A DNA stretch of 64,000 nt from Roseomonas sp. E05 (GCF_030063475.1 NZ_JASIRT010000008.1:124001-188000); one strand, 5' to 3'; shown: positions 18,254 through 28,150, counted from the stretch's first letter. The notes: generated from the sequence alone by a model not told the origin. Program-made: numbers and translations.

Positions 18254-19495
18254 ATGACCCTCAGGACCCCATTCTCGCGCCGTGCCCTGATGGCCGGCGC
18301 CGCCGGCGCGCTGGCCCTGCCCGCCATCCGCCCCTCCTTCGCCCAGGGAGCGCCCATCAAGGTCGGCGTGCTGCACTCCCTCTCCGGCACCATGGCGATC
18401 AGCGAGACGGCGCTGCGCGACACCGTGCTGATGATGGTGGACTGGATCAACGGCAAGGGCGGCCTGCTCGGCCGCAAGGTGGAGGCGGTGGTGGTGGACC
18501 CGGCCTCCAACTGGCCGCTCTTCGCCGAGAAGGCGCGCGAGCTGCTGCAGGTCCACAAGGTGGACGTCACCTTCGGCTGCTGGACCTCGGTCTCCCGCAA
18601 GTCGGTGCTGCCGGTCTTCGAGGAGCTGAACGGCCTGCTCTTCTATCCCGTGCAGTACGAGGGCGAGGAGCAGTCCCGCAACGTCTTCTACACCGGCGCC
18701 GCGCCCAACCAGCAGGCCATCCCGGCGGTGGACTACCTGATGAGCGCCGATGGCGGCGAGGCGAAGCGCATCGCCCTGCTCGGCACCGACTACGTCTATC
18801 CCCGCACCACCAACCGCATCCTGCGCGCCTACCTCAACAGCAAGGGCGTGGCGGATGCGGACATCATGGAGGAGTACACGCCCTTCGGCCATTCCGACTG
18901 GCAGGGCATCGTCTCCCGCGTGAAGCGCTTCGCCGGCGAGGGCAAGCGGACGGCGATCGTTTCCACCATCAACGGCGATGCCAACGTGCCCTTCTACCGT
19001 GAGTTGGGCAACCAGGGCATCAAGGCCGAGGACATCCCCTGCGTCGCCTTCTCGGTGGGCGAGGAGGAGCTGGCGGGCATCGACACCAAGCCGCTGGTCG
19101 GCCACCTGGCGGCCTGGAACTACTTCATGTCGGTGGACACGCCGCAGAACGCCGAGTTCAAGAAGATGTGGCGCGCCTACATCAAGAACGACAAGCGCGT
19201 CACCAACGACCCGATGGAGGCGACCTATACCGGCTTCCGCATGTGGACGCAGGCCGTGGCCCAGGCCGGCACCACCGCGGTCGATAAGGTGCGCGAGGCG
19301 ATGTATGGCCAGAAGGTGGATGCCCCCTGCGGCTATACCGAGCAGATGTGGCAGAACCACCACCTCTCGAAGCCGGTGATGATCGGCGAGATCCAGGAGG
19401 ACGGGCAGTTCAACATCGTCTGGAAGACGCCGGACGCCATCAAGGCCGAGAACTGGTCCCCGTACATCCCCGAAAACGCCAACCGCAAGAAGTGA
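18254..19495 (+). CDS. urtA: Urea ABC transporter substrate-binding protein
   Basis: Periplasmic urea/short-amide binding protein, 413 aa. Start at 18254 with CAGGAGACG just upstream. The N-terminus has a twin-arginine-like signal (RRALMAGAAGALALPAI), cleaved after SFAQ. The mature start IKVGVLHSLSGTMAISE is diagnostic of UrtA/AmiC-type proteins, as are YYPVQYEGEE-like (FYPVQYEGEEQS) and SVGEEEL. First gene of urtABCDE, divergent from the sensor kinase. Confidence 0.96.
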   Translation: MTLRTPFSRRALMAGAAGALALPAIRPSFAQGAPIKVGVLHSLSGTMAISETALRDTVLMMVDWINGKGGLLGRKVEAVVVDPASNWPLFAEKARELLQVHKVDVTFGCWTSVSRKSVLPVFEELNGLLFYPVQYEGEEQSRNVFYTGAAPNQQAIPAVDYLMSADGGEAKRIALLGTDYVYPRTTNRILRAYLNSKGVADADIMEEYTPFGHSDWQGIVSRVKRFAGEGKRTAIVSTINGDANVPFYRELGNQGIKAEDIPCVAFSVGEEELAGIDTKPLVGHLAAWNYFMSVDTPQNAEFKKMWRAYIKNDKRVTNDPMEATYTGFRMWTQAVAQAGTTAVDKVREAMYGQKVDAPCGYTEQMWQNHHLSKPVMIGEIQEDGQFNIVWKTPDAIKAENWSPYIPENANRKK

Positions 19496-19532
19496 GGAGG
19501 GAGGCCGCGGTGCGCCGCGGCCGAATGCCGTC

Positions 19533-21098
19533 ATGCGACGCATCCTGCTCCTGTTGATCCTGTTGCTGCTTTCCGCCACGCCGACGGCGCGGGCGCAGGA
19601 TGCCTTCACCGCTGCGCTCGCCGGGCTTTCCGGCGGCTACGGCGCCCAGGCCGAGGCGGTGGAACGCCTCGGCGCGCTGGGCGACCCGCGCGCCCTGCCG
19701 ATCCTGCAGGCCCTGGCCGAGGGGCACCTCCAGAAGCGCGCCGATGGCGCCTTTCTGGTCGAGCAGGGCGGCACGGTGCGCGAGGCGGTCTCCGGCGCGG
19801 CCGCCACGGCAGGCGAGACCATCCGCATCAACAACCGTGTGCGTGCGGCCCTACGCGGCGCCCTCGGGCGGCTGCAACTGGTCGCGCCCGAGGCGGCGCA
19901 GCGCCTGACCGCGGCCGATGCGCTGTTCCGCAGCCGCGACGCCGCCAACATTCCACCGCTGGAGCAGGCGCTGGCCCGCGAGACCGCGCCGGGGGTGCGC
20001 GACCGGCTGGCCCTGGCGCTGGCCGCCACCCGCCTCGGCGCGCCGGACGCGGCGGCGAAGCGCCAGGGCATCGAGCTCCTGGCCGAGAGCGGCTCGGCCG
20101 AGGCCCGTGCGGCGCTGCTGGAGGCCCGCGCCGCCAACCCCGACCTGGCCGGCGAGATCGACGCGGCGGTGGCCGCCATCGACCGCCAGCTGGAGCTGCG
20201 CCGGATCGCTGAGACGGTCTTCCAGGGGCTTTCCCTGGGCTCGATCCTGCTGCTGGCCGCGCTCGGCCTCGCCGTCACCTTCGGCGTCATGGGCGTGATC
20301 AACATGGCGCATGGCGAGATGGTCATGCTGGGCGCCTACACCACGGTTGTGGTGCAGGAGGCGCTGCGTGGCATTCCCTGGCTGCTGCCCTGGTCGCTGC
20401 CGCTGTCCGTCCCCGCCGCCTTCCTGGTGACGGCGGCGGTGGGCGTGGCGCTGGAGCGTGGATTGATCCGCCATCTCTACGGCCGCCCGCTGGAAACGCT
20501 GCTGATGACCTTCGGCGTCGGCATGATCCTGCAGCAGACGGTTCGGCTGATCTTCGGCGCGCAGAACCAGGAGGTGACGAGCCCAACCTGGATGCAGGGC
20601 ACGCTGACCCTGCCGGGCGGCGTCATCGTCACGCAGAACCGGCTCTGGATCATCCTTTTCGGCCTCCTGGTGCTCGCGCTGACAATCGCTGCCATCCGCT
20701 TCACCCGCTTCGGGCTGGAAATGCGCGCCGTGGTGCAGAACCGGCGCATCGCCTCCACCATGGGCATCCGCACCGGGCGGGTGGACGCCATGACCTTTGC
20801 GTTTGGTTCGGGCATCGCCGGCATGGCGGGGGTGGCGCTGAGCCAGATCGACAACGTCTCGCCCAACCTCGGCACCGGCTACATCATCGACAGCTTCATG
20901 GTGGTGGTGTTCGGCGGCGTCGGCTCGCTGGCTGGCACCATGATCGGCGCCTTCACCCTCGGCCTCGTCAACAAGCTGCTGGAGCCCTGGGCGGGCGCGG
21001 TGCTGGCGAAGATCGCCGTGCTGGTCGGCATCATGCTGTTCATCCAGCGGCGGCCGAAGGGGCTGTTCGCGCTGAAGGGAAGGGCCGCCGAGCCATGA
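19533..21098 (+). CDS. urtB: Urea ABC transporter permease UrtB
   Basis: 521 aa. A Sec signal (MRRILLLLILLLLSATPTA) leads into a periplasmic alanine/arginine-rich helical domain of about 190 residues, then the LivH-type permease domain from about residue 225 (FGVMGVINMAHGEMVMLGAY, GLEMRAVVQNRRIASTMGI). The extended periplasmic N-terminal domain is usual for UrtB and distinguishes it from LivH. Its stop overlaps the urtC start by 4 bp. Confidence 0.95.
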   Translation: MRRILLLLILLLLSATPTARAQDAFTAALAGLSGGYGAQAEAVERLGALGDPRALPILQALAEGHLQKRADGAFLVEQGGTVREAVSGAAATAGETIRINNRVRAALRGALGRLQLVAPEAAQRLTAADALFRSRDAANIPPLEQALARETAPGVRDRLALALAATRLGAPDAAAKRQGIELLAESGSAEARAALLEARAANPDLAGEIDAAVAAIDRQLELRRIAETVFQGLSLGSILLLAALGLAVTFGVMGVINMAHGEMVMLGAYTTVVVQEALRGIPWLLPWSLPLSVPAAFLVTAAVGVALERGLIRHLYGRPLETLLMTFGVGMILQQTVRLIFGAQNQEVTSPTWMQGTLTLPGGVIVTQNRLWIILFGLLVLALTIAAIRFTRFGLEMRAVVQNRRIASTMGIRTGRVDAMTFAFGSGIAGMAGVALSQIDNVSPNLGTGYIIDSFMVVVFGGVGSLAGTMIGAFTLGLVNKLLEPWAGAVLAKIAVLVGIMLFIQRRPKGLFALKGRAAEP

Positions 21099-22195
21099 GC
21101 GCCACCGTCACCGGCGCACCCCGCCTGCGCCCCAGCCGCGCCCTCATCCTGCGCGGCCTGCTGCTCGCCGGCCTGGCGCTGCTGGCCCTGCTGCCGGTGC
21201 TCAACCGCCTTCCGGCGGACTCCGCGCTCTATGTCTCGGATTTCGTCGTCTCTGTCTCCGGCAAGTGGATCTGCTACGCCGTCCTGGCGCTGGCGATCGA
21301 TTTGGCCTGGGGCTATGCCGGCATCCTCTCGCTCGGCCATGGCGCCTTCTTCGCGCTGGGCGGCTATGCCATGGGCATGCACCTGATGCGGCTGATCGGG
21401 CCGCGCGGCGTCTACGGCAACCCCATCCTGCCGGACTTCATGGTCTTTCTCGGCTGGAAGGAACTGCCCTGGTACTGGTGGGGCTTTTCGAGTTTTCCCT
21501 TCGCGCTCCTCATGGCGCTGGTCGTGCCGGGACTGCTGGCGGGCGTGGTCGGCTACCTGGCCTTCCGCAGCCGTATCACCGGGGTTTATTTCAGCATCAT
21601 CACCCAGGCCATGACCTACGCCCTGATGCTGGCCTTCTTCCGCAACGACATGGGCTTCGGCGGCAACAACGGCTTCACCGACTTCAAGGAGCTGCTCGGC
21701 CTGCCGCTGAACACCGCCGAGGCGCGGGCGGCATTGTTCTATGCCGCGCTGGCGGTGCTGGCGGGCGCGCTCTGGCTCTGCCGCCACATCACCCGCTCGA
21801 AGCTCGGCCGTGTGCTGGTGGCGGTGCGGGACGCCGAGAGCCGCGTGCGCTTCCTGGGCTACGACACCACGCATGTGAAGCTCGCCGTCTTCGTGCTCTC
21901 TGCCATGCTGGCGGGGCTGGCGGGTGCCCTCTACGTGCCGCTGACCGGGATCATCAACCCCGGCGAGTTCAGCCCGGGCAACTCCATCGAGGCGGTGATC
22001 TGGGTGGCGGTCGGCGGGCGCGGCACGCTGGCCGGCGCGCTGCTCGGCGCCTTCACGGTGAACGCGGTGAAGACCTGGCTGACCTCCTTCGCGCCGGACC
22101 TCTGGCTCTTCGTGCTTGGCGGCCTGTTCATCGCGGTGACGCTGTTCCTGCCGCGCGGGCTGGTCGGGCTGCTGCACAAGGGAGAGGGGCGATGA
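21095..22195 (+). CDS. urtC: Urea ABC transporter permease UrtC
   Basis: LivM-type inner-membrane permease, 366 aa, about ten hydrophobic segments. ALAIDLAWGYAGILSLGHGA near residues 68-87 and the EAA-like cytoplasmic loop (LVAVRDAESRVRFLGYDT) identify the family. Overlaps urtB and urtD by ATGA at both ends, indicating coupled translation. Confidence 0.95.
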   Translation: MSATVTGAPRLRPSRALILRGLLLAGLALLALLPVLNRLPADSALYVSDFVVSVSGKWICYAVLALAIDLAWGYAGILSLGHGAFFALGGYAMGMHLMRLIGPRGVYGNPILPDFMVFLGWKELPWYWWGFSSFPFALLMALVVPGLLAGVVGYLAFRSRITGVYFSIITQAMTYALMLAFFRNDMGFGGNNGFTDFKELLGLPLNTAEARAALFYAALAVLAGALWLCRHITRSKLGRVLVAVRDAESRVRFLGYDTTHVKLAVFVLSAMLAGLAGALYVPLTGIINPGEFSPGNSIEAVIWVAVGGRGTLAGALLGAFTVNAVKTWLTSFAPDLWLFVLGGLFIAVTLFLPRGLVGLLHKGEGR

Positions 22196-22929
22196 AGGCC
22201 GGCACGCTCTACCTCGATGGCGTCTCTGTCGTATTCGACGGCTTTCGGGCGTTGAACAGCCTTTCGCTGATCATCGAGCCCGGCGAGCTGCGCGCCATCA
22301 TCGGCCCGAACGGCGCCGGCAAGACGACGATGATGGATATCATCACCGGCAAGACCCGCCCCACCGAGGGCACTGTCAGCTTCGGCGATCACGACCTGAC
22401 GAAGCTGGACGAGCCGGCCATCGCCAATCTCGGCATCGGCCGGAAGTTCCAGAAGCCGACGGTCTTCGACGCGCTGACGGTCTTCGAGAACCTGGAGCTG
22501 GCGCTGAAGGCGCCGCGCGATCCCTGGTCCTGCCTGCGCTGGGTACTGGGCCCGGAGGCCCGCCGCCGCATCGAGGCGGTGCTGGCCGAGATCGGCCTTT
22601 CCGAACGCGCGCAGGACCGTGCCGCCATCCTCTCGCACGGCCAGCGGCAATGGCTGGAGATCGGCATGCTGCTGATGCAGGACCCGCGGCTTCTCCTGGT
22701 GGACGAGCCGGTCGCCGGCATGACCGACCAGGAGACCGAGCACACCGCCGCCCTGCTGCGCCGCATCGCCGGGCAGCGCTCCGTCGTGGTGGTGGAGCAT
22801 GATCTGGAGTTCGTCCGTGCCCTCGGCCAGAAGGTGACGGTGCTGTGCGAGGGCAGCGTGCTCTCCGAAGGGTCCATCGACCACGTGCAGAACGATCCGC
22901 GCGTGATCGAAGTCTATCTGGGGCGCTGA
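22192..22929 (+). CDS. urtD: Urea ABC transporter ATPase UrtD
   Basis: LivG-type ATPase, 245 aa. Walker A GPNGAGKTT (about residues 40-48), signature LSHGQRQWLEIGM, Walker B LLLVDEPVAGM and switch histidine in VVEHDLEFV. The LSHGQ signature in place of LSGGQ is typical of UrtD. ATGA overlap with urtC. Confidence 0.95.
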   Translation: MKAGTLYLDGVSVVFDGFRALNSLSLIIEPGELRAIIGPNGAGKTTMMDIITGKTRPTEGTVSFGDHDLTKLDEPAIANLGIGRKFQKPTVFDALTVFENLELALKAPRDPWSCLRWVLGPEARRRIEAVLAEIGLSERAQDRAAILSHGQRQWLEIGMLLMQDPRLLLVDEPVAGMTDQETEHTAALLRRIAGQRSVVVVEHDLEFVRALGQKVTVLCEGSVLSEGSIDHVQNDPRVIEVYLGR

Positions 22930-22932
22930 GCC

Positions 22933-23625
22933 ATGCTGCGTGTCGAAGGCATCGACCTGTTCTACGGCGCCAGCCGGGCGTTGCGCGGCGTCTCGCTGGA
23001 GGCCGATCCAGGGCGCGTGACCTGCGTGCTGGGGCGCAATGGCGTCGGCAAGTCGTCATTGATGCGGGCGATCGTCGGGCTTGAGCGCATCCGCGGCGGC
23101 CGCATCCTCTGGGAGGGGAGGGATATCGCCGGCCTCCCGCCGTCCGGCCGCGCCCGCGCCGGCATCGGCTACGTGCCGCAGGGCCGCGAGATCTTTCCCT
23201 TCCTGACGGTGCGCGAGAACCTCGAGACGGCGCTGGCCGCCGCCCCGCGCGGTTCGAAGGTGCCGGACGACATCTTCGAGCTGTTCCCGATCCTGAAGCA
23301 GTTCCTGCGGCGGCGGGGGGGCGACCTCTCGGGCGGGCAGCAGCAGCAGCTCGCCATCGCCCGCGCGCTGACCGCACGGCCCCGCCTGCTGATCCTGGAC
23401 GAGCCGACCGAGGGCATCCAGCCCAACGTCATCAAGGACATCGCGCGGGTGATCGCGCTGCTGGCACGCAGCCGCAACATGGCGGTGGTGCTGGTGGAGC
23501 AGTATTACGAGTTCGCGCGGGAACTGGGCGACCAGCTCGCCATCATGGTGCGCGGGGAGGTGGCGCTCGCGGGGCCTTCCGGCTCCCTGGACGAGGAGGC
23601 GGTGCGGCAATTGCTGACCGTGTAA
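22933..23625 (+). CDS. urtE: Urea ABC transporter ATPase UrtE
   Basis: LivF-type ATPase, 230 aa. Walker A GRNGVGKSS, signature LSGGQQQQLAIARAL, Walker B LLILDEPTEGIQPN. The DEPTEGIQPNVI stretch is characteristic of UrtE. Starts 3 bp after urtD and is the last gene of the urt operon. Confidence 0.95.
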   Translation: MLRVEGIDLFYGASRALRGVSLEADPGRVTCVLGRNGVGKSSLMRAIVGLERIRGGRILWEGRDIAGLPPSGRARAGIGYVPQGREIFPFLTVRENLETALAAAPRGSKVPDDIFELFPILKQFLRRRGGDLSGGQQQQLAIARALTARPRLLILDEPTEGIQPNVIKDIARVIALLARSRNMAVVLVEQYYEFARELGDQLAIMVRGEVALAGPSGSLDEEAVRQLLTV

Positions 23626-23811
23626 GCGCCGCCGCTGCCGGGTGTTTGCTCCCCCAAGCGGCCTCCAGCCCGCATTGCCGCGCCTTGTTCCGGGCGCCGT
23701 GCGCGCTGCGGGGCTGAACTCTGCAGATTTCACGGCTCAGGCTCCTTCCGGCGGCGCGGATCTGCGTTACAGCCTCCGGGCTGGGTTCTTGAAACGGGGG
23801 AATAACGCCAG

Positions 23812-25362
23812 ATGCTGCAGCGCCGGAGCGAGGCCGAGACGATCGAACCGGCCGATGAGGCCGCTCCCCCTGAAAAACTTCCCAAGGCCCAGCTCCGCAT
23901 CGTCATGGGAGGTGCGCTGCTGACCATGGCGCTGGCCGCGCTCGATCAGAACATTGTCAATACGGCGCTGCCCCGCATGGTGGGCGACCTCGGGGGCATG
24001 GCGCACATCTCCTGGGTGGTGACGGCCTTCATGCTCACCTCGACGGTCACCTCGCCGCTCTATGGCAAGCTGTCGGACCTGTTCGGCCGCCGCCGGCTGT
24101 TCTTCGTCGCCGTCCTGACCTTCCTGGCCGGCTCCCTGCTCTGCGGCATGGCGCAGTCGATGGGGCAGATCATCGGCTTCCGGGCGCTGCAGGGGCTGGG
24201 CGCCGGCGGGCTGCTGGTGCTGGCGCAGGCGGCGATCGGCGATGCGGTCTCGCCGCGCGAGCGGCCGCGCTACCAGGGCCTGTTCACCGGCACCTTCGCG
24301 CTCTGCAGCGTCGCCGGTCCGCTGCTCGGCGGCGTCATCACCTCGGCGCTGTCGTGGCGCTGGGTCTTCTACGTCAACCTGCCCATCGGCATCCTGGCGC
24401 TGGTGCTGATCGCCGCGGGGCTTCGCACCCCGGTGGAGAGCCGGAGCCGGCGGATCGACTATCCCGGCACGCTGCTGCTGGCGGCCGGGACCACCACTCT
24501 GCTGCTGATGATGGCCTGGGGCGGCACCGAGTTCCCCTGGCTTTCCATTGAGAGCCTCGGGATGGTGCTGGCGATTCTGGTGCTGCTCGGCCTCTTCGTG
24601 CTGCAGGAGACGCGCGCGCCGGAGCCGCTGATCCGCCTGCGGCTGTTCCGCAACAAGGTCTTCGCCCGCGGCGTGGTGGTCGGCGGCATGATGACCTTCG
24701 CCATGCTGGGCTCGACCGTCTTCCTGCCGCTCTACTTCCAGCTCGTGCTCGGCATGAGCCCGGCGCGGGCGGGGGCGATGCTGCTGCCGCAGGTGGTGGG
24801 AATGGTGCTGTCCTCGGTGCTGGGCGGGCGGATCGTCTCCAGACTCGGGCGGAACAAGGCCTTCCTGCTGGCCGGGCTGGGGCTGGAGGCGGTGGCGCTG
24901 GCCGGCCTGGCGGTGCTGGCCTGGTGGGCGGCGGCGCCGGCCGTGTTCCTGGTGCCGATGGGCCTGCTCGGGCTCGGCATGGGGATGGGCATGCCGAACC
25001 TGACGACGGCGGTGCAGAACGCCGTCGGCCATTCCGAGCTTGGCGCGGCCACGGGCGCCATGACCTTCCTGCGCTCCCTGGGCGGCTCGGTGGGGGTGGC
25101 TGCCTCCGGCGCCATCATGTCGGGCAGCCTGGCGGAAACCGCCACGGTGCTCGGCGGGCGCCTGGACATGGAGGCGATCACCCGCCAGGGCGCCGAGGCG
25201 CTGGCCGCGCTCACCCCGGCGCAGCACATGCTGTTCAGCGACGCATACCGGACGGCGCTGACGGGCTGCTTCACCATGAGCGGAGTGGTGATGAGCCTTG
25301 CCTTCCTGCTCGTGCTCGGCCTGCCCGAGCAGGTGCTGCAAGGCCGCGCGCCCGGCCGCTGA
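23812..25362 (+). CDS. DHA2 family MFS efflux transporter (EmrB/QacA type)
   Basis: 516 aa with about fourteen membrane segments, the DHA2 drug:proton antiporter pattern. LAALDQNIVNTALPRMVGDL is the family TM1 motif, GKLSDLFGRRRLF is motif A, and GGVITSALSWRWVFYVNLPI is the TM5 region. Start is the ATG at 23812 after GGGGGAA. Alone, with no EmrA-type partner adjacent, so it probably works as a single-component pump. Preceded by a 186-bp gap where no clear promoter could be picked. Confidence 0.9.
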   Translation: MLQRRSEAETIEPADEAAPPEKLPKAQLRIVMGGALLTMALAALDQNIVNTALPRMVGDLGGMAHISWVVTAFMLTSTVTSPLYGKLSDLFGRRRLFFVAVLTFLAGSLLCGMAQSMGQIIGFRALQGLGAGGLLVLAQAAIGDAVSPRERPRYQGLFTGTFALCSVAGPLLGGVITSALSWRWVFYVNLPIGILALVLIAAGLRTPVESRSRRIDYPGTLLLAAGTTTLLLMMAWGGTEFPWLSIESLGMVLAILVLLGLFVLQETRAPEPLIRLRLFRNKVFARGVVVGGMMTFAMLGSTVFLPLYFQLVLGMSPARAGAMLLPQVVGMVLSSVLGGRIVSRLGRNKAFLLAGLGLEAVALAGLAVLAWWAAAPAVFLVPMGLLGLGMGMGMPNLTTAVQNAVGHSELGAATGAMTFLRSLGGSVGVAASGAIMSGSLAETATVLGGRLDMEAITRQGAEALAALTPAQHMLFSDAYRTALTGCFTMSGVVMSLAFLLVLGLPEQVLQGRAPGR

Positions 25363-25412
25363 AACAGCCCTGACCGGCCGCCGCGGCATGCCACGGCAGC
25401 CGTCCCGGCTGG

Positions 25413-26945
25413 CTACATGGTGGCGCCGATCGGCCAGGGCGCGAATTCCGCCGAGCCGGCATCGTAGCTCTCGCTCTTGGTGCGCTCGCCGCTGGCGACG
25501 CGCAGGATCAGCTCGAAGATGCGCTGCCCGCACTCCTCGACGGTCTCCCGCCCGGAGAGGATGGTGCCGCAGTTGACGTCCATGTCCTCCTCCATCCGCT
25601 CGTACATGGCCGAGTTGGTGGCGAGCTTGATGGAGGGCGCCGGCTTGCAGCCGAAGACGCTGCCGCGCCCGGTGGTGAAGCAGACCATGTTGGCGCCGCC
25701 CGCCACCTGGCCGGTGGCCGCCACCGGGTCGTAGCCCGGCGTGTCCATGAAGACGAAGCCCTTCTCCGTCACCGGCGCGGCGTAGTCATAGACGGCGGTG
25801 AGATTGGTGGTGCCCGCCTTGGCCATGGCGCCGAGCGACTTCTCCAGGATGGTGGTCAGCCCGCCCGCCTTGTTGCCGGGGGAGGGATTGCTGTTCAGCT
25901 CGGCCTGCCCCTTGGCGGCATAGTCCTCCCACCAGCGCATCAGCGAGACCAGCTTCTCGCCCACCTCGCGAGAGACGGCGCGGCGGGTCAGCAGGTGCTC
26001 GGCGCCGTAGGTTTCCGGCGTCTCGGAGAGGATGACGGTGCCACCATGGCGCACCAGCAGGTCCGAGGCGGCGCCGAGGGCGGGGTTGGCGGTGATGCCG
26101 GAATAACCGTCCGAGCCGCCGCATTGCAGGGCGATGGTCAGGTGGCTGACCGGCACCTTCTGGCGGTGCACCTGGTTGGCTTCCGCCAGCACCTCCTTCA
26201 CGAAGGCGATGCCCGCCTCCACCGTCTTGCGGGTGCCGCCCATGGATTGGATGTCCATGTTGCGCAGCCGTCCGGCGAGGTTCTGCTCCTCCAGCAGGCC
26301 GGAGATCTGGTTGACCTCGCAGCCCAGCCCGATGGCGATGACATGGCTGAAGTTCACATGCCGCGCATAGCCGGCGAGAGTGCGGCGCAGGATGCGCAGC
26401 CCGTCATTGTCGCCCATGCCGCAGCCGGTCTTGTGGGTCAGCGCCACGACGCCGTCCACATTGGGGAACTCGGCGAGCGGATCGCTGCCGATGAAGGGGT
26501 TGCGCTTGAAGGCGTCGGCGATCAGCGAGGCGACGTGGGCGGAGCAGTTCACGCTGGTGACGATGCCGATGTAGTTGCGCGTCGCCACGCGGCCATCCGG
26601 GCGGACGATGCCCATGAAGGTGGCAGGCTCCGGCACGTAGAGGGTGGGCCTGGCGTCCACGCCCCAGGCGTAGTCCCTGGCGAACTCGCCCATGCCGCAG
26701 TTCTGGGTGTGCACCCACTCGCCAGGGGCGATGGGCTGGGTGGCGAAACCGATGATCTGCCCATAGCGTCGCACCGCATCACCCGGCGCATGGGCGCGGA
26801 TGGCGACCTTGTGCCCGGGCGGGATGCGCGCGCGGGTGAGGATGTTGGGCCCCACCGGCGTGCCCTCGGCGGCCGCCCGGCGCGCGATCAGGACGCTGTC
26901 CTCCGGATGCAGGCGGATGAAGGGGGTCTCGGCGACGGCATCCAT
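25413..26945 (-). CDS. UxaA/GarD family dehydratase (altronate or galactarate type)
   Basis: 510 aa. N-terminal SAF domain (about residues 1-100, IRLHPEDSVLIARR, IPPGHKVAI) then the D-galactarate/altronate dehydratase domain (ATRNYIGIVTSVNCS, HKTGCGMGDN, LQCGGSDGYSGITANPALG, GCKPAPSIKLATNS). These enzymes dehydrate altronate or galactarate with Fe2+. The protein is a full-length fusion of both domains, as in UxaA, rather than the split form. Divergent from a TRAP binding protein, which suggests uptake and breakdown of a sugar acid. Confidence 0.87.
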   Translation of the reverse strand: MDAVAETPFIRLHPEDSVLIARRAAAEGTPVGPNILTRARIPPGHKVAIRAHAPGDAVRRYGQIIGFATQPIAPGEWVHTQNCGMGEFARDYAWGVDARPTLYVPEPATFMGIVRPDGRVATRNYIGIVTSVNCSAHVASLIADAFKRNPFIGSDPLAEFPNVDGVVALTHKTGCGMGDNDGLRILRRTLAGYARHVNFSHVIAIGLGCEVNQISGLLEEQNLAGRLRNMDIQSMGGTRKTVEAGIAFVKEVLAEANQVHRQKVPVSHLTIALQCGGSDGYSGITANPALGAASDLLVRHGGTVILSETPETYGAEHLLTRRAVSREVGEKLVSLMRWWEDYAAKGQAELNSNPSPGNKAGGLTTILEKSLGAMAKAGTTNLTAVYDYAAPVTEKGFVFMDTPGYDPVAATGQVAGGANMVCFTTGRGSVFGCKPAPSIKLATNSAMYERMEEDMDVNCGTILSGRETVEECGQRIFELILRVASGERTKSESYDAGSAEFAPWPIGATM

Positions 26946-27024
26946 CTTAGGGTCTCCTCCAGGGGGCGATCATCCTAGCGCAGCGGAGAGGCTTGCGAAG
27001 CGCAAAGCCGCCAACGTAGTGTCA

Positions 27025-27032
27025 TCGTACAA
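27025..27032. promoter_or_regulatory. Candidate FadR-type GntR operator
   Basis: TCGTACAA in the 127-bp divergent region between the dehydratase and TRAP genes fits the T-N-GT-AC-N-A consensus recognised by FadR-subfamily GntR regulators, which commonly control sugar-acid genes. No regulator gene lies adjacent, and a single short match can arise by chance. Confidence 0.25.
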
Positions 27033-27072
27033 CAAGTCGTGCGCCCGACAGGGTGCCGGAAGAGGGGACGGA

Positions 27073-28062
27073 ATGATCCGAGGGATTCTCGCCGCGGCGA
27101 CGCTGGCCGTCTGCGCCCTGCTGGGCGGCACCGCCCAGGCACAGCAGAAGCTGCGCTGGGCGCATGTCTACGAGACCAACGAACCCTACCACACCGAGGC
27201 GCTCTGGGCCGCCGAGCAGATCAAGCAGCGCACGCAGAACCGCTGGAACATCGAGGTCTTCCCGGCCAGCGCGCTGGGCAACGAGCCGACCATCAACCAG
27301 GGCCTGACGCTCGGCACGGTGGATATCATCTACACCGGGGCGGCCTTCGCCGGCGCCACCTACAAGCCGATCTCGATCGGCAATGCGCCCTATATCTTCC
27401 GCGACTACGGGCATTTCGCCGCCTATCGCGAAAGCGACCTGCTGAAGGAGCTGATGGCGGGCTACGACAAGCAGACCGGCCACCACTCGGTGGCGCTGAC
27501 CTACTATGGCGCCCGTCACCTCACCGCCAACCGGCCGATCATGAAGCCGGAAGATGCACGCGGGATGAAGCTGCGCGTGCCACAGGCGCCGCTCTTCCTG
27601 ATGTTCACCAGGTCCATCGGCGCCAATGCCACGCCGATCGCCTTCGCCGAGGTCTACCTGGCGCTGCAGCAGGGCACGGTGGACGGGCAGGAGAACCCGC
27701 TGCCCACCATCAAGGCCAAGAAGTTCCACGAGGTGCAGAGCCATATCATGCTCTCCGGCCATATCACCGAGAGCCTGCTGACCATCGTCAGCCGCTCCAG
27801 CTGGGCACGGCTGAACGACGGCGACAAGAAGGTTTTCGAAGCGGTGCTGCGCGAGGCCTCCGACCGCGCCTCCAAGGAGATCCGCGAGGCGGAGCTGAAG
27901 CTGCCGGAGTGGTTCCGCGAGCAGGGCAAGACGGTCCTCACGCCCGATCTCGCCGCCTTCCGTGCTGCCGCCCTGCCGCTGCACAACGATGCTTCGGCCG
28001 GGGCAGGCTGGACCAAGGAGCAGTATGACCGCCTGCAGGCGATTTCCTCCAGGCCGGAGTGA
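27073..28062 (+). CDS. TRAP transporter substrate-binding protein (DctP family)
   Basis: Periplasmic solute receptor, 329 aa. Start ATG at 27073 after AGAGGGGACGGA. The Sec signal peptide ends near TAQAQQ. Family features are LRWAHVYETNEPYHTEALWA, LTLGTVDIIYTG, MKLRVPQAPLF (with the arginine that usually binds the substrate carboxylate) and AFAEVYLALQQGTVDGQENP. No DctQ or DctM membrane subunits lie nearby, so it must use a permease encoded elsewhere. The neighbouring dehydratase suggests a sugar-acid ligand. Confidence 0.9.
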   Translation: MIRGILAAATLAVCALLGGTAQAQQKLRWAHVYETNEPYHTEALWAAEQIKQRTQNRWNIEVFPASALGNEPTINQGLTLGTVDIIYTGAAFAGATYKPISIGNAPYIFRDYGHFAAYRESDLLKELMAGYDKQTGHHSVALTYYGARHLTANRPIMKPEDARGMKLRVPQAPLFLMFTRSIGANATPIAFAEVYLALQQGTVDGQENPLPTIKAKKFHEVQSHIMLSGHITESLLTIVSRSSWARLNDGDKKVFEAVLREASDRASKEIREAELKLPEWFREQGKTVLTPDLAAFRAAALPLHNDASAGAGWTKEQYDRLQAISSRPE

Positions 28063-28150
28063 CCATCCGGCCCGCAGGAGGGGGCGGGGCACTGTCCCGC
28101 CTCCGCTTTGCCGGTTGTTTCCCCCGCGCCCTGTCCCGCCGGGAAGCGGC

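Noticed and set aside
14643-18257. 1204-codon open frame on the plus strand across the permease-kinase
   Set aside because: Antisense of a gene with clear permease, kinase and receiver motifs; no domain can be seen in this frame.
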